From Cytobacillus suaedae (GTDB taxonomy: Bacteria > Bacillota > Bacilli > Bacillales > Bacillaceae_L): 64,000 nucleotides of DNA. The position numbers and the translations under genes were made by a program. The notes beneath the pieces are model-generated. The model searched no databases. It worked only from the letters and a program-made list of their open reading frames with translations, and was not told the origin of the DNA. The stretch spans positions 4,055,001-4,119,000 of the forward strand of contig CP063163.1 in the NCBI GenBank assembly GCA_014960805.1. Reading direction: 5' to 3'. Below, one piece after another: positions 7,975 through 17,933 of the stretch. How positions within the stretch are numbered: the first letter of the stretch is position 1; each line of letters starts with the position of its first letter.

Positions 7975-10320
7975 TTAGTTTGCGCTTTGGCTTTGATTTA
8001 CATTAGATTTAAAGAAAGAGGATTGAGAGTTCCCATTTCCATTTGATTTTTGGTTCATATTTACATCCGTATTGGAAGATTGGCTTTGATTATTATTGCT
8101 ACCATATGAGTATTGAGATTGAGTAGTATCAGTTGATACACTTTGTTCTTGGTCATTACCATGTCCGTCTGCTTCTTGCTTTAGATCAGCTTCGTTGTTT
8201 GATTCTTGTTCTTGGTCATTTCCAAATCCAATACTTACTGATGATTGGTCTGTTTCATTATCCACTTCTTGTTCTTGGTCGTTGTAACTACCATCTGCAT
8301 CTTGCTCCAATTCAGTGTCGTTTTCAGACTCTTGGTCTTGAGAAGTAAAGCCTCCGATTGCTACTGCTGTTTGGTCTGTTTCATTTTCTACTTCTTGCTC
8401 TTGGTCATTGCGGTCGCCATCTGCTTCTTGCTCTAAGTCGTTTTCATTTTCTGAGTCTTGCTCTTGCCCAATTAATAAGCCCCCACCTACTGCTGTTTGG
8501 TCTGTTTCATTTTCCACTTCTTGATCTTGGTCATTGCGGTCTCCGTCTGCTTCTTGCTCTAATTCATTTTCGTTTTCTGACTCTTGTTCTTGACCTACAC
8601 CAATTCCTACAGCTACACCAGTTTGATCTGTTTCGTTTTCCACTTCTTGTTCTTGGTCATTGCGGTCGCCGTCTGCTTCTTGCTCTAATTCATTTTCATT
8701 TTCTGAATCTTGGTCTTGACCTACACCAATTCCTACTGCTACTCCAGTTTGATCTGTTTCGTTTTCCACTTCTTGTTCTTGGTCATTGCGGTCGCCGTCT
8801 GCTTCTTGCTCTAATTCATTTTCGTTTTCTGACTCTTGCTCTTGACCAACTAATAAGCCGATTCCTACCGCTGTTTGGTCTGTTTCATTTTCTACTTCTT
8901 GTTCTTGGTCATTGCGGTCTCCGTCTGCTTCTTGCTCTAACTCGTTTTCATTTTCTGATTCTTGTTCTTGACCAACTAATAAGCCGATTCCTACCGCTGT
9001 TTGGTCTGTTTCATTTTCTACTTCTTGTTCTTGGTCATTGCGGTCTCCGTCTGCTTCTTGCTCTAACTCGTTTTCATTTTCTGATTCTTGCTCTTGACCA
9101 ACTAATAAGCCGATTCCTACCGCTGTTTGGTCTGTTTCATTTTCTACTTCTTGTTCTTGGTCATTGCGGTCTCCGTCTGCTTCTTGATCTAGATCATTTT
9201 CATTTTCTGATTCTTGATCTTGACCAACTAATAAGCCAATCCCAACTGCTGTTTGATCTGTTTCGTTCTCTACATCTTGGTCTTGATCATTAAACCAACC
9301 GTCTGAGTCTTGGTCTAAATCATTTTCGTTTTCTGACTCTTGTTCTTGGCTTACACCAATTCCTATAACTACACCTGTTTGATCAGTTTCATTGTCTGCA
9401 TCTTGGTCCTGGTCATTGAAAGAACCTTCTGAGTCTTGATCTAAATCATTTTCATTTTCAGATTCTTGTTCTTGGTCAATTAGACCACCAACTGCCACTC
9501 CCGTTTGGTCGGTATCGTTATCCACATCTTGCTCTTGATTATTGAACCATCCATCGGAGTCTTGATCTAAATCATTATCATTTTCAGACTCTTGCTCTTG
9601 GCCTACGCTAATTCCTATAACGACACCTGTTTGATCAGTGTTATTGTCTACCTCTTGGTCCTGGTCATTGAAAGAACCATCTGAGTCTTGCCATAGGTCT
9701 GAGTCATTGTTAGAATCTTGATTCTGGCCAACAAGTCCACCAATGACCAATCCAGCTTGATCTGTATCATTGTCTACATCTTGATCTTGATCATTGAACC
9801 ATCCATCTGATTCTTGGCCTAAGTCAGTTTTATTTTTAGATTTTTGTTTTTGGAATAAATCAAATCCAAATCCATAAGCATCTTGGTTTGTAGTGTTATG
9901 TGTTGTTTGATCTTGATCATTAATTGACCCATCACTTTCCTGATAACCTTTAGTTTTGTTTTTTGATTTTTGATGTTGAAAAATAAAATCTCCACCAGCT
10001 ATTGAATATTGGTCGTTTCTCACCGTAACTCCTTGGGACTGTCTATTCCATAGACCATCTGCTTTTTGAAGTCCACGAGTTTTATTTGCAGAAACCGTTC
10101 TTTGTCTTGAATAGCCAAATGCAATTCGATTTTGAACTTGATTAATATCTTCAGAACCCCAAAACATCTGGGTGTTGCTATCATCAGACGTTCTTTGGTT
10201 GACGTCCACTTTATGGTCGTGCCACTCTTTTTGGCTACTCGCACTTGCCATAGATCCACCGAACAGGGAAGCCACGATAAAACTGGTGCTTAACACATTT
10301 AAGATTTTACCTCTCTTCAT
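7975..10320 (-). CDS. Secreted protein of sixteen 42-residue alternating acidic/amide repeats (curli-like or beta-solenoid candidate)
   Basis: GGAGG precedes the ATG at 10320. A 29-residue signal peptide leads into about sixteen tandem 42-residue repeats (126 bp each). Each unit has a strand of type DQEQEVENETDQT, a hydrophobic Gly-rich turn such as AVGIGLLV, and a second strand of type GQEQESENENELEQ ending ADGDRN. Within strands every second residue is Asp or Glu, while the alternate positions hold Gln, Val, Asn, Thr or Ser. Three central repeats are identical. The first repeats are Lys-bearing, then Asp-rich, then Glu-rich, and the last is nearly uncharged Ser/Asn/Gln. The pattern predicts stacked beta strands with an acidic face and an amide ladder, as in curlin or beta-solenoid fibres. 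I know no named family; the function is unproven. Confidence 0.8.
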   Translation of the reverse strand: MKRGKILNVLSTSFIVASLFGGSMASASSQKEWHDHKVDVNQRTSDDSNTQMFWGSEDINQVQNRIAFGYSRQRTVSANKTRGLQKADGLWNRQSQGVTVRNDQYSIAGGDFIFQHQKSKNKTKGYQESDGSINDQDQTTHNTTNQDAYGFGFDLFQKQKSKNKTDLGQESDGWFNDQDQDVDNDTDQAGLVIGGLVGQNQDSNNDSDLWQDSDGSFNDQDQEVDNNTDQTGVVIGISVGQEQESENDNDLDQDSDGWFNNQEQDVDNDTDQTGVAVGGLIDQEQESENENDLDQDSEGSFNDQDQDADNETDQTGVVIGIGVSQEQESENENDLDQDSDGWFNDQDQDVENETDQTAVGIGLLVGQDQESENENDLDQEADGDRNDQEQEVENETDQTAVGIGLLVGQEQESENENELEQEADGDRNDQEQEVENETDQTAVGIGLLVGQEQESENENELEQEADGDRNDQEQEVENETDQTAVGIGLLVGQEQESENENELEQEADGDRNDQEQEVENETDQTGVAVGIGVGQDQDSENENELEQEADGDRNDQEQEVENETDQTGVAVGIGVGQEQESENENELEQEADGDRNDQDQEVENETDQTAVGGGLLIGQEQDSENENDLEQEADGDRNDQEQEVENETDQTAVAIGGFTSQDQESENDTELEQDADGSYNDQEQEVDNETDQSSVSIGFGNDQEQESNNEADLKQEADGHGNDQEQSVSTDTTQSQYSYGSNNNQSQSSNTDVNMNQKSNGNGNSQSSFFKSNVNQSQSAN
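8011..10120 (-). repeat. Tandem 126-bp coding repeats
   Basis: About sixteen in-frame 126-bp units encode the 42-residue repeats. The copies near 8860-9200 give identical protein, implying recent unequal exchange or slippage. Copy number could vary between strains. Confidence 0.85.
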
Positions 10321-10629
10321 CTTTCAACCTCCGTTATGACTAAATTTGTGTTACTCATACTTCACGTGCTTCATCAGACTAGAGATTATGTAATTGCGCG
10401 GGACAATCTCCTTAACCTCAGAACGTTTTGTATTGAGAACCAATAAATTCTATGTAGGAAATTCGCCCTAATATGCCCCAGCATAATTTGTCCAAGAAAA
10501 TATTTATTTTTTTCCTATAATGTCATTTGCTCTGAACATTTTGAATATAATATACGTTGGCCATAACTATACGTTTGATTTTCTCCCTATATTAACTATG
10601 GATTCAATACAATAACCTACTTAAAAAAG
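10321..10629. other. Intergenic, upstream region of the repeat gene
   Basis: AT-rich DNA between the start of 7975-10320 and the terminator of the S41 protease gene. It must hold the promoter of the repeat gene. I see no ORF or clear operator. Confidence 0.5.
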
Positions 10630-10664
10630 AGCAAAAAAATAGAAGCCAGGCTAACCTGACTTCC
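10630..10664 (-). terminator. Terminator of the S41 protease gene
   Basis: On the minus strand GAAGTCAGG, a short loop and CCTGGCTTC are followed by TATTTTTTT. Confidence 0.8.
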
Positions 10665-10672
10665 ATTTCACA

Positions 10673-12079
10673 TTATTCTTTTACATAAACTTCAACATAG
10701 CTTCCTCTACTCATAGTCTTTCCACTATTACCTTGCCATTTAGGATTGATAACAAGGAAATAGGTTTCACCCGGTTCTAATTTCTCTTTAGGGGTAGCAA
10801 TCACTTTGTCTGTTCCATCAGATTTCAAGTCTAGTTCTACTTCTTTGCCACCAATTTGATATAGCTGTACATCCTGCTTACCAAATTGACTCCATTTCAT
10901 CGACTGTGACATCTGAATCGTAAACGTCTTATCTATTGATACATTGCTTAAAGTTGCTAGTTTAGTATACTTACTTAGGTTCCCTCTTAATAGATCATAA
11001 TGAGAGGCTAGTAGCTCAACCCCATAAGCTGTTTTCTTATCTGGCACTACTCCTACACCATCAATTTTCTCCCCTTTTGGCGAGAAAAACTCGGAAGTGG
11101 TTAGCTTTAACGCACTACCATCTGAGATTTCAAAGAATTGTTGCATAGTACCTTTTCCATATGTAGTTTGGCCATATAACACTGCTGCTTTTTCTTCTTT
11201 TACTGCAGCTGCTACCATTTCGGAGGCACTTGCACTATTTCCATTAATGAGTAAGTGTACAGGACCTTCGAAAATCTTACTTTGTAAAATGGTTGGAAAC
11301 ACAGTCGGTAGGCTTACACGATTTTTTAATAGATAAGCATTATCTACATTTTTAAAGAAACCGCCTACTTCTTGTGCAGTTGTTACATAACCTCCACCAT
11401 TGTCTCTGAAGTCAATAATCCATCCATTTACTTTTCCTAGCTTTTCAATCGCATCTAGCATTTCCGCTTGGGACTTATCATTAAAGCTATAAAGACGTAT
11501 ATAACCAATATTACCACTTAAACGCTCATATTCAGCAGTAGGTACTGAGATAACCTGGCGGGTTACTGTTACTTGAAATGTACTATTAGTATTCTGTCTA
11601 ATTATCTTTAAATTTGTTTTGGTTCCGGCTTTTCCTTTTATAAGGGTGGCTGCCTCTTCTGTCGATTTCCCTACTAAGGATGTGCCGTCTACTTCCGTTA
11701 TTATGTCTCCAGCTATTAAACCGGCTTCTTCTGCAGGGCTATCCTTAAAAACAGAAACTAGTAAAATTCCCTTTTCATTCTTTTCAATTGTTACACCAAT
11801 TCCAACGAAAGATCGATTTAGATCATCGAAAAATTGCTTAAACTCTTCCGGAGTAAAATATGTAGAGTGCTGATCGAGATTTTCTAAAATTTCATCAGGT
11901 GAATTACCATTTAATACTGAATCCGATACTTCATTAACATAGTAATTGTCAATGTAATATCGTATTTCATCAATTGGTTCTTCAGCTTGTACGGTTTGTC
12001 CAAAAGATAGTGAGAAGAATAATAGAACAGATAATATTGAATTTCTAGTAAGTTTGAATAACAAAATGAAACACTCCAA
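10673..12079 (-). CDS. Carboxyl-terminal processing protease (S41, PDZ) with Ig-like C-terminal domain
   Basis: The product is 468 residues. A hydrophobic signal or anchor lies at ~10-32, a helical region at 35-90 and a PDZ domain at ~90-175. The S41 catalytic core spans ~185-345, with the Ser in NSASASE (281-287) and the Lys in TYGKGTMQQ (Lys309), which form the Ser-Lys dyad of CtpA/CtpB proteins. Residues ~375-468 are an added Ig-like domain (MSQSMKW, then EPGETYFLVINPKW), like those of S-layer proteins, not usual in CtpB. The start is either TTG at 12079 or an internal TTG at 12064 preceded by GGAGTG. It acts outside the membrane, trimming secreted proteins; the substrate is unknown. Confidence 0.88.
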   Translation of the reverse strand: MECFILLFKLTRNSILSVLLFFSLSFGQTVQAEEPIDEIRYYIDNYYVNEVSDSVLNGNSPDEILENLDQHSTYFTPEEFKQFFDDLNRSFVGIGVTIEKNEKGILLVSVFKDSPAEEAGLIAGDIITEVDGTSLVGKSTEEAATLIKGKAGTKTNLKIIRQNTNSTFQVTVTRQVISVPTAEYERLSGNIGYIRLYSFNDKSQAEMLDAIEKLGKVNGWIIDFRDNGGGYVTTAQEVGGFFKNVDNAYLLKNRVSLPTVFPTILQSKIFEGPVHLLINGNSASASEMVAAAVKEEKAAVLYGQTTYGKGTMQQFFEISDGSALKLTTSEFFSPKGEKIDGVGVVPDKKTAYGVELLASHYDLLRGNLSKYTKLATLSNVSIDKTFTIQMSQSMKWSQFGKQDVQLYQIGGKEVELDLKSDGTDKVIATPKEKLEPGETYFLVINPKWQGNSGKTMSRGSYVEVYVKE

Positions 12080-12328
12080 TCCCTTCTTCTATTATTTAAC
12101 ATTATAGCAGAGATAGAGTACAAAATTACTAGATTTGAACAATAATATCTACTAAATATAATACTAAGGATTCGACAATCTTTTCGGAAATACATTGAAT
12201 TAGTCTATTAGTCATGATAAGATTCACTTACCTAATATTTAGAATATTATTAATTTAGTGAACTAAATCGTTTGGTTTTATATTCCAATTATTTACTGTA
12301 TCTAAAATACAAAAAAGGAGAAATTACT

Positions 12329-14116
12329 ATGAAATTTATCCAGTCACTAAAGTTTAAGCTACCATTTATTATGATTATTCTTCTCGTTTTGCCTTTAACG
12401 ATTGTAGGCTTTATGTCCTATCAGAAAACAGAGATCTTAGAGCATGCAGTTATCCAGAAAACAGATATGGAAGCGATTTCTGGTAAGTTCGAAAAGATTT
12501 TTAATGATTACGAGAAGCTAATTCAAGACTTGGGAAATGCAGATGAGACTCAGTTTGAGACGTTTTCTTTTCCAAATACCGCAAAGAATTCGATTACCAA
12601 TATGCCTTCTGCAAATGATCCAGTAAAGGAAGAATATTATCAAGAACATTTAAGAGCTTTTGAAAGTCAACATGAGTACCTATTAAATACCTACATAGCA
12701 TCGGAAAATGGGGAGTTTTATTTATCAAATATCCCCCCAGCAGAGGTTGACTTAACAAAATTCGATCCTCGCCAACGTGATTGGTACACTCAAGCGATTG
12801 AAGCTAATGGGGAAGTAATTTGGACAACGCCTTATATTGACACAGGAACTGGAAAATCTACGATTACACTAGCGAAAACAGTAACAGATGCAAACGGAGC
12901 AGTCATTGGTGTAATCGGCTTTGACTTTGATATGCATAAATTATCTGTATTAATTAGAGAAGGCTTACGTAATACAACCATGCTAGTAGCTGCTATTTTT
13001 ATAGTAGTTGGGGTAGCAATTGTTTCTTTATTTATCTTGAGCTTTAACAAAACATTAACTACATTACAGGATAGTATGTCTAAGGTTGCAGATGGGGACC
13101 TGTCTGTAGAGCCGTTAGAAGTAAAACGTAAAGATGAATTAGGTTTCTTAATGATAAGTTTTAATGATATGGTAAAAAGTCTAAAAGACTTAATCAGTAA
13201 AGTGATTGAGACTTCTCAACACGTTGCAGCCTCTGCTCAACAGCTAAGTGCCAATGCAGATGAAACATCTAGGGCTACAGAACAAATAGCAAGTTCGATC
13301 CAAGAGGTCTCATCTGGGGCTGAGCTACAGCAGGATCGTGTGTCAGATTCCACTAAAATTGTCGGTCAAATATCAGAGGATATTTCCGATATTTCAAATC
13401 GAGCTGATAGTGTTGCAACATCTTCACAAGAAATGTCGGATAAAGCAAAAGCAGGTAGTCAAATTGTTGGAAGCGCAATAGAACAGATGGAGATTATTAC
13501 ACACAATACCGAACAAACTGCAGAAGTTATTGAAATGTTAAATAAAAAATCAAGCGAAATTGAGGAAATTATCACTCTCATCAAAGGAATTGCTGATCAA
13601 ACGAACTTACTTGCATTGAATGCAGCAATTGAAGCAGCACGTGCAGGTGAGCATGGAAAAGGATTTGCCGTTGTTGCTGATGAGGTCCGCAAGCTAGCAG
13701 AACAGTCGAGTAAATCTACCAAGCAAATTGGAGATATTATTGCCGAAATTCAACATAATACAGTTAGTGCCGTTGAATCGATGAAAAATGGAGAGCATGC
13801 GGTTAAAAAGGGAACTGACCTAGTAGGAAGAGCCGGAATGTCGTTTGAAGAGATCTCTGTTGCAGTTACTGATGTAAGTGAGCGAATGAATACAGTATCA
13901 GCATCTATTTCACAAATTTACGATCACACGAATTCCTTAGTAGAATCTATCCAGAGTGTAAGCTCAATCACTGAACAAACTTCAGCTTTTACACAAGAGG
14001 TGGCTTCTGCTACTGAAGAACAAACCGCATCGATGGAAGAAGTAAGTGCAGCTACTAGAGTACTAGCCGACTCTGCTTTAGAGCTACAGGATATTGCAAA
14101 GCGTTTTAAAATTTAG
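12329..14116 (+). CDS. Methyl-accepting chemotaxis protein with Cache sensor
   Basis: ATG at 12329 follows AAAAAAGGAGAAATTACT, so the upstream in-frame ATG at 12272 is rejected. The 595-residue receptor has TM1 near 8-30, an extracellular double-Cache-like sensor (~35-205, with [19 protein letters not shown] and the following [10 protein letters not shown]), TM2 (~212-237), HAMP (~237-290) and a long signalling coiled coil. The highly conserved tip sequence [20 protein letters not shown] is present. It would sense a small extracellular ligand and control CheA. It stands alone, flanked by its own terminator. The ligand cannot be read from the sequence. Confidence 0.93.
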   Translation: MKFIQSLKFKLPFIMIILLVLPLTIVGFMSYQKTEILEHAVIQKTDMEAISGKFEKIFNDYEKLIQDLGNADETQFETFSFPNTAKNSITNMPSANDPVKEEYYQEHLRAFESQHEYLLNTYIASENGEFYLSNIPPAEVDLTKFDPRQRDWYTQAIEANGEVIWTTPYIDTGTGKSTITLAKTVTDANGAVIGVIGFDFDMHKLSVLIREGLRNTTMLVAAIFIVVGVAIVSLFILSFNKTLTTLQDSMSKVADGDLSVEPLEVKRKDELGFLMISFNDMVKSLKDLISKVIETSQHVAASAQQLSANADETSRATEQIASSIQEVSSGAELQQDRVSDSTKIVGQISEDISDISNRADSVATSSQEMSDKAKAGSQIVGSAIEQMEIITHNTEQTAEVIEMLNKKSSEIEEIITLIKGIADQTNLLALNAAIEAARAGEHGKGFAVVADEVRKLAEQSSKSTKQIGDIIAEIQHNTVSAVESMKNGEHAVKKGTDLVGRAGMSFEEISVAVTDVSERMNTVSASISQIYDHTNSLVESIQSVSSITEQTSAFTQEVASATEEQTASMEEVSAATRVLADSALELQDIAKRFKI

Positions 14117-14164
14117 AGTAATAGTGAGACTACTATAGCAGTTGAATAGTAGGAATAAGAGGAA

Positions 14165-14199
14165 TGGCATACCAATTAATGATTGGTATGCTTTTTTTG
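14165..14199 (+). terminator. Terminator of the chemotaxis receptor gene
   Basis: GCATACCAAT and ATTGGTATGC flank a 5-base loop and are followed by seven T. Confidence 0.9.
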
Positions 14200-14208
14200 G
14201 ATTTAAGA

Positions 14209-14582
14209 TCTTTGACAAACTCTTTCAGAGACAGTTCTACCGTGTTTTCACCGTAGTTTGTCCTTGAGTGGCCTTCTCAAGGACATTTCAATTGCCGCTT
14301 GAGGCTAGTTTGTCTTTGACAGGCCCTTTCAAAGACTTTTCCCTGTGTTTCTCACCGTAGTTTGTCCTTGAGCGGCCTTCTCAAGGACATTTCAATTGCC
14401 ACTTGAGGGTAGTTTGTCTTTGACAAGCCCTTTCAAAGACTTTTTTCTGTGTTTTCATCGTAATTTGTCCTTGAGCGACCTTCTCAAGGACAATTCTATC
14501 ATCACTTAAAGCTCGTTTGTCCTTGATTCGCTCTCTCACGGACATTCTACTTATTATCGCTTCAAATAATGTCCGTGAGAAA
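14209..14582. repeat. Tandem ~104-bp intergenic repeats built of two alternating ~52-bp hairpins
   Basis: Hairpin type A (TTTGTCCTTGAG ... CTCAAGGACA) occurs at about 14257-14285, 14361-14389 and 14463-14491, with a diverged copy at 14513-14546. Type B (TTTGTCTTTGA ... TCAAAGAC) occurs at about 14309-14336 and 14413-14440, with a worn copy at 14211-14233. The spacing between equivalent A copies is 103-104 bp. There are no unique spacers, so it is not a CRISPR. The region lies between a + strand terminator and a - strand terminator, so it is probably not an mRNA leader. The role is unknown. Confidence 0.85.
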
Positions 14583-14593
14583 CAACCTCAAAA

Positions 14594-14628
14594 TAAAAAA
14601 GACACTCTTTTAATGAAAGAGTGTCTCT
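14594..14628 (-). terminator. Terminator of the 14639 gene
   Basis: GACACTCTTT, loop, and AAAGAGTGTC are followed on the minus strand by TTTTTTATTTT. Confidence 0.88.
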
Positions 14629-14638
14629 AAAAGTTCTA

Positions 14639-15055
14639 TTAAGAAAAATCAGGCCAGTTCACTTGATATTGATCGCCTTCGATCTTCTCAAGCGTTTTAT
14701 ACTTAAACGGCATTAAGTCAGTAGGTTCCTTGCCAATATACTCTTGAGCCAATTGTAAAGGTATTAGGTTAAATTGATCTTCGGTTTCTGATAAGAAAAA
14801 CGCGTCAACAATTTGTCCTTTTTTCTTTGTATTTATTGAAAGAAAGGCCGGATAGAAAGTTCCATCCTTCGCTTCTAGTATTGCTTTAGCCGTTACTAAA
14901 CCGCCTTTTTCAACCTCGATATCAGCATTGCTTGTTTTGTCTAATGCTTTCACTGCCCATCCTTGTCTTTTATAGCCTCCAATAATCGTCGGAGGGTTCT
15001 CCTCAAGGGTATTTTTTACTTCATTGATTTGTGAATTATTTTTTTTCTTAGACAT
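14639..15055 (-). CDS. Hypothetical protein, 138 residues
   Basis: The start at 15055 (MSKKKNN) is set by CTGGAGGGATTTAAC; the longer reading from 15082 has no site. It has no signal peptide or TM segment, so it is probably cytosolic. A charged N-terminal tail (~1-25) is followed by a compact domain with IIGGYKRQGWAVKALDKTS, KDGTFYPAFLSIN and VDAFFLSETEDQFNLIPLQL, suggesting an alpha/beta fold. It is a single-gene unit with its own terminator. I do not recognise the family. Confidence 0.72.
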   Translation of the reverse strand: MSKKKNNSQINEVKNTLEENPPTIIGGYKRQGWAVKALDKTSNADIEVEKGGLVTAKAILEAKDGTFYPAFLSINTKKKGQIVDAFFLSETEDQFNLIPLQLAQEYIGKEPTDLMPFKYKTLEKIEGDQYQVNWPDFS

Positions 15056-15275
15056 GTTAAATCCCTCCAGTAAAAAAAGCAAGGCTCAAAAGTTTAGAAT
15101 TTATATAATAACATACTTAACACTTTAATGGTCTATTATACGGTAATTACAAGTATTTACACATTTCGTCATATTTAGCACATTGCAAATTTTAGACTAC
15201 CATAACTTGTCTGACAATGCAAATATTCTAATGAAATTTTTTTGAAAAATCAGTATTCCAAGTCATAATTCAATT

Positions 15276-15305
15276 AAAAAGAGGGCATTGATTATCATGC
15301 CCTCG
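15276..15305 (-). terminator. Terminator of the phosphodiester glycosidase gene
   Basis: GAGGGCAT and ATGCCCTC pair across an 8-base loop; the minus strand continues TTTTTAATT. Confidence 0.82.
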
Positions 15306-15310
15306 CTTTT

Positions 15311-17776
15311 TTATTTATAAACTGCTTGGATTTGGTCAATATAAATTGTACCAGCATTTTTATTGTTATCACTTGTTTCCATATATCTTACTGGCAATTC
15401 CATTGTTAAAGGATAAGCAACAGTCGCTGGAATAGCTGCTTCAACATACTTCCATCCTACCCAATCAAGATTTTTTGTAAAATCAAGCTGGATTTCTTGG
15501 CCTTTACTATCTTTTAACTGTGAACGTAGCCAGTGCCCTTGACCATCACCATACACCCACATGCCAATCTTTTTAGGTTGTCCGCTAATGGCGATTGAAG
15601 TTGATGGTCCAGCGTATACACCAGATGTTCCTGTCGTACCAGTGAAATCATAACTTACCTTTAATGAATTATTACCGAATTTCACTTGATCGATTGCTAA
15701 TTCTATTTTAGAAATATTGTTTCGGACACCAGAAGCTGTCCATGTAGCGATGCCACTTTCAAAATCAGCTAGTACCGTATTCTCTGGAACACCTACGGTT
15801 ACATTAATAGTAGTTGTTACACCACCAGCTGTTGCCGTAATAGTTCCTACTCCATCCTGATTGCCTGCAGTAAAGATACCATTTTTACTAATCGTCCCAA
15901 TATTATTCGTAACACTCCATGTAAAGATGGTAGGATCTTTTACAATGACATTGCCACCAACATACCCGTTAGGTGTAAGTGTTACTGTTTCATTTTTATT
16001 AATCATGATATCAGGCTGATTAAAACCAATTTTATCAAGCTTGTTTACTACTTTAACCTTTGCAGCACCACTAACTTTTCCTGATGTAGCAGTTAGCGTA
16101 GATTCCATCGGTGCTGTAGTTATTTTATAGTCTGTAGCTGTTTTTGAAGCAAACACAGGTGATGTAAAAACAACCGGGCTTGTCAGAGATACTGGATTAT
16201 AAGCCACATCTACGCCTCTAGCAGATAGATTTAAATTCTTGTATGTTGCACCTGCAAATAATGTTAATTCTCTTGGATTCACGATTAACTCGTGTAATGG
16301 ACCTACTGCCCAATTACTAATGAAAAGGAGGGAGTTTGCCACTGAGCGCTCAAAGCCATCTGAAGGCTTATTTACAACACTTACATGTTGATCACCAGCT
16401 TGTCTAGCTGCAAGTGTAGAAGATCCACCACCATCAAACGTAATTGCATCAACTGCTCCTAAATCCTTCATTAATACCGCAAGCTCTGATAATGTCATAC
16501 CAACGCTGTTTGTGCTTCTTCCATCGAGTACAATTGTGAAAATCTTACCATCTGCTTTTATACCAATCGCTGTTCTTGGGTGTGCACCATTAATATCCCA
16601 CTTCACAACGTTACCGTTATTCACTAATCTATAGCGCCCACCGATAGCTTCTTGTACATCATGCCAATTTGAATCTGTAAAAGATGAAGTTATCTCTATG
16701 CGATCACCCGGCTTCGCATTTTTTAAGTAATCACTTGCAAAATGGTGTCCAGAAAGAATAACTTGTCCATTTGATAAGGTTGCATTTCCTTTACCGATTT
16801 GTATATCCGATACAGTTCCAGTTAATTTACCATTACCACTAAGGCTACCTGATAAATTAGATAAAGTAACCTCTGTTCCTAGTTCATTCGTTCTTGTTGT
16901 GCCAGAAAAATGTGGAGTATACACAACTAGATGATTCGCACTTCTAATTCGGTTAATTGAATTAACCATATAAGGAGTCTGTCCATTTATACTCACACTA
17001 AGTGAGACTTCTGGACTCCCGATCACTGCACGACCATTTCCCTTTACCCCAAATACCGCTAATTGATCAAGAGGTGTACGACTTGTCGCAATGATTTCAC
17101 CCTTATGCATCATTAAGTCAATAGGTGCACCGTTACTATCAAAATAGTCTCCATTCACAGCACCAACAACAACATGTCCATCCTTACTGTTGGTTATCGC
17201 TTGACTCTTAACCGTCTCTAATCCGAATAATTGTCCTTTTGCTAATGCAGTTTCCATTTTCATGTTTTGAACAGAAGGATCAAAATCCAACTTAAAGATT
17301 TGTTGCTTGCCTCTAGAATGATTTACTGCTATTGCTGTCTCAGTTACACCTGGTGCAACCTTTTTGGAGCTTTGTGCTGTCACTTCACCATTTGAAAGTG
17401 ATACTTTCGATGGCATTGTAGGATAAAGTGCCTCAAGCTCAGCTAATTTACGCTTAGAAGGTGTTTTATATTCAACAAACCCCTTCATGTTCGTAATGTA
17501 GTAGCCCCCACCTAAACCATATTGTCCACCAAATTTATTGTCATAACGGTAAACACGATATTGTTCACCTGGCTTTAAAACTCTTTCAAATACTAACTTA
17601 TCACCAACACGTTGCCATAGATTAATAGGTTTAACGACTTTAATTTTACCTACTTGTCCTTTTACCATTAATAGGCCGTCCCAATATATGCCCGTTACGT
17701 GAATAGCTTGAGAGTTGGTAGGTGTTCCAATCAACAGCCCTACTAACAACAAGCTTACGAAAACCTTTCTAAACAT
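15311..17776 (-). CDS. Secreted phosphodiester glycosidase (NAGPA family) with INLWKR/FGGQY module, Ig-like and carbohydrate-binding-like domains
   Basis: The 821-residue product has a signal peptide (~1-24). An INLWQR/FGGQYGLGGGYYITN module lies at ~40-105. A NAGPA-type domain (~150-480) shows VVGAVNGDYFDSNGAPIDLM, HPRTAIGIKADGKIF and AITFDGGGSSTLAAR, the conserved blocks of enzymes that release sugars from phosphodiesters. Next come Ig/BIG2-like segments (~500-660, ending VGTITATAGGVTTTINVTVG) and a jelly-roll-like C-terminal domain (~670-821, beginning VLADFESGIATWTASG) suited to glycan binding. It probably acts on phosphate-linked wall or capsule sugars outside the cell. It lies next to 17934, which carries two copies of the same module. 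The substrate is inferred only. Confidence 0.83.
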   Translation of the reverse strand: MFRKVFVSLLLVGLLIGTPTNSQAIHVTGIYWDGLLMVKGQVGKIKVVKPINLWQRVGDKLVFERVLKPGEQYRVYRYDNKFGGQYGLGGGYYITNMKGFVEYKTPSKRKLAELEALYPTMPSKVSLSNGEVTAQSSKKVAPGVTETAIAVNHSRGKQQIFKLDFDPSVQNMKMETALAKGQLFGLETVKSQAITNSKDGHVVVGAVNGDYFDSNGAPIDLMMHKGEIIATSRTPLDQLAVFGVKGNGRAVIGSPEVSLSVSINGQTPYMVNSINRIRSANHLVVYTPHFSGTTRTNELGTEVTLSNLSGSLSGNGKLTGTVSDIQIGKGNATLSNGQVILSGHHFASDYLKNAKPGDRIEITSSFTDSNWHDVQEAIGGRYRLVNNGNVVKWDINGAHPRTAIGIKADGKIFTIVLDGRSTNSVGMTLSELAVLMKDLGAVDAITFDGGGSSTLAARQAGDQHVSVVNKPSDGFERSVANSLLFISNWAVGPLHELIVNPRELTLFAGATYKNLNLSARGVDVAYNPVSLTSPVVFTSPVFASKTATDYKITTAPMESTLTATSGKVSGAAKVKVVNKLDKIGFNQPDIMINKNETVTLTPNGYVGGNVIVKDPTIFTWSVTNNIGTISKNGIFTAGNQDGVGTITATAGGVTTTINVTVGVPENTVLADFESGIATWTASGVRNNISKIELAIDQVKFGNNSLKVSYDFTGTTGTSGVYAGPSTSIAISGQPKKIGMWVYGDGQGHWLRSQLKDSKGQEIQLDFTKNLDWVGWKYVEAAIPATVAYPLTMELPVRYMETSDNNKNAGTIYIDQIQAVYK

Positions 17777-17896
17777 TATGTAAACCTCTCCCTTTTGAAA
17801 ACTTCTATGTCTCTATCTCTTTATCTATTATTATATGACAATATTAAAATAATTTCGCTAGTTTATTCCAAATTTCTACAAAAAACATCTTTGGAC

Positions 17897-17931
17897 CTAA
17901 AAAGTGCCAGATCGTATATCTGACACTTTTG
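17897..17931 (-). terminator. Terminator of the LysM gene
   Basis: AAAAGTGTCAGAT, loop, and ATCTGGCACTTTTT on the minus strand. Confidence 0.85.
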
Positions 17932-17933
17932 AC

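Noticed and set aside
8133-9293. Long + strand ORFs rich in Leu and Phe opposite the 42-residue repeats
   Set aside because: They are reverse shadows of the tandem repeat gene, have no ribosome sites, and exist only because the repeat avoids stops in that frame.
14209-14582. CRISPR array
   Set aside because: Repeats are imperfect, contiguous and self-complementary, with no unique spacers and no cas genes nearby.
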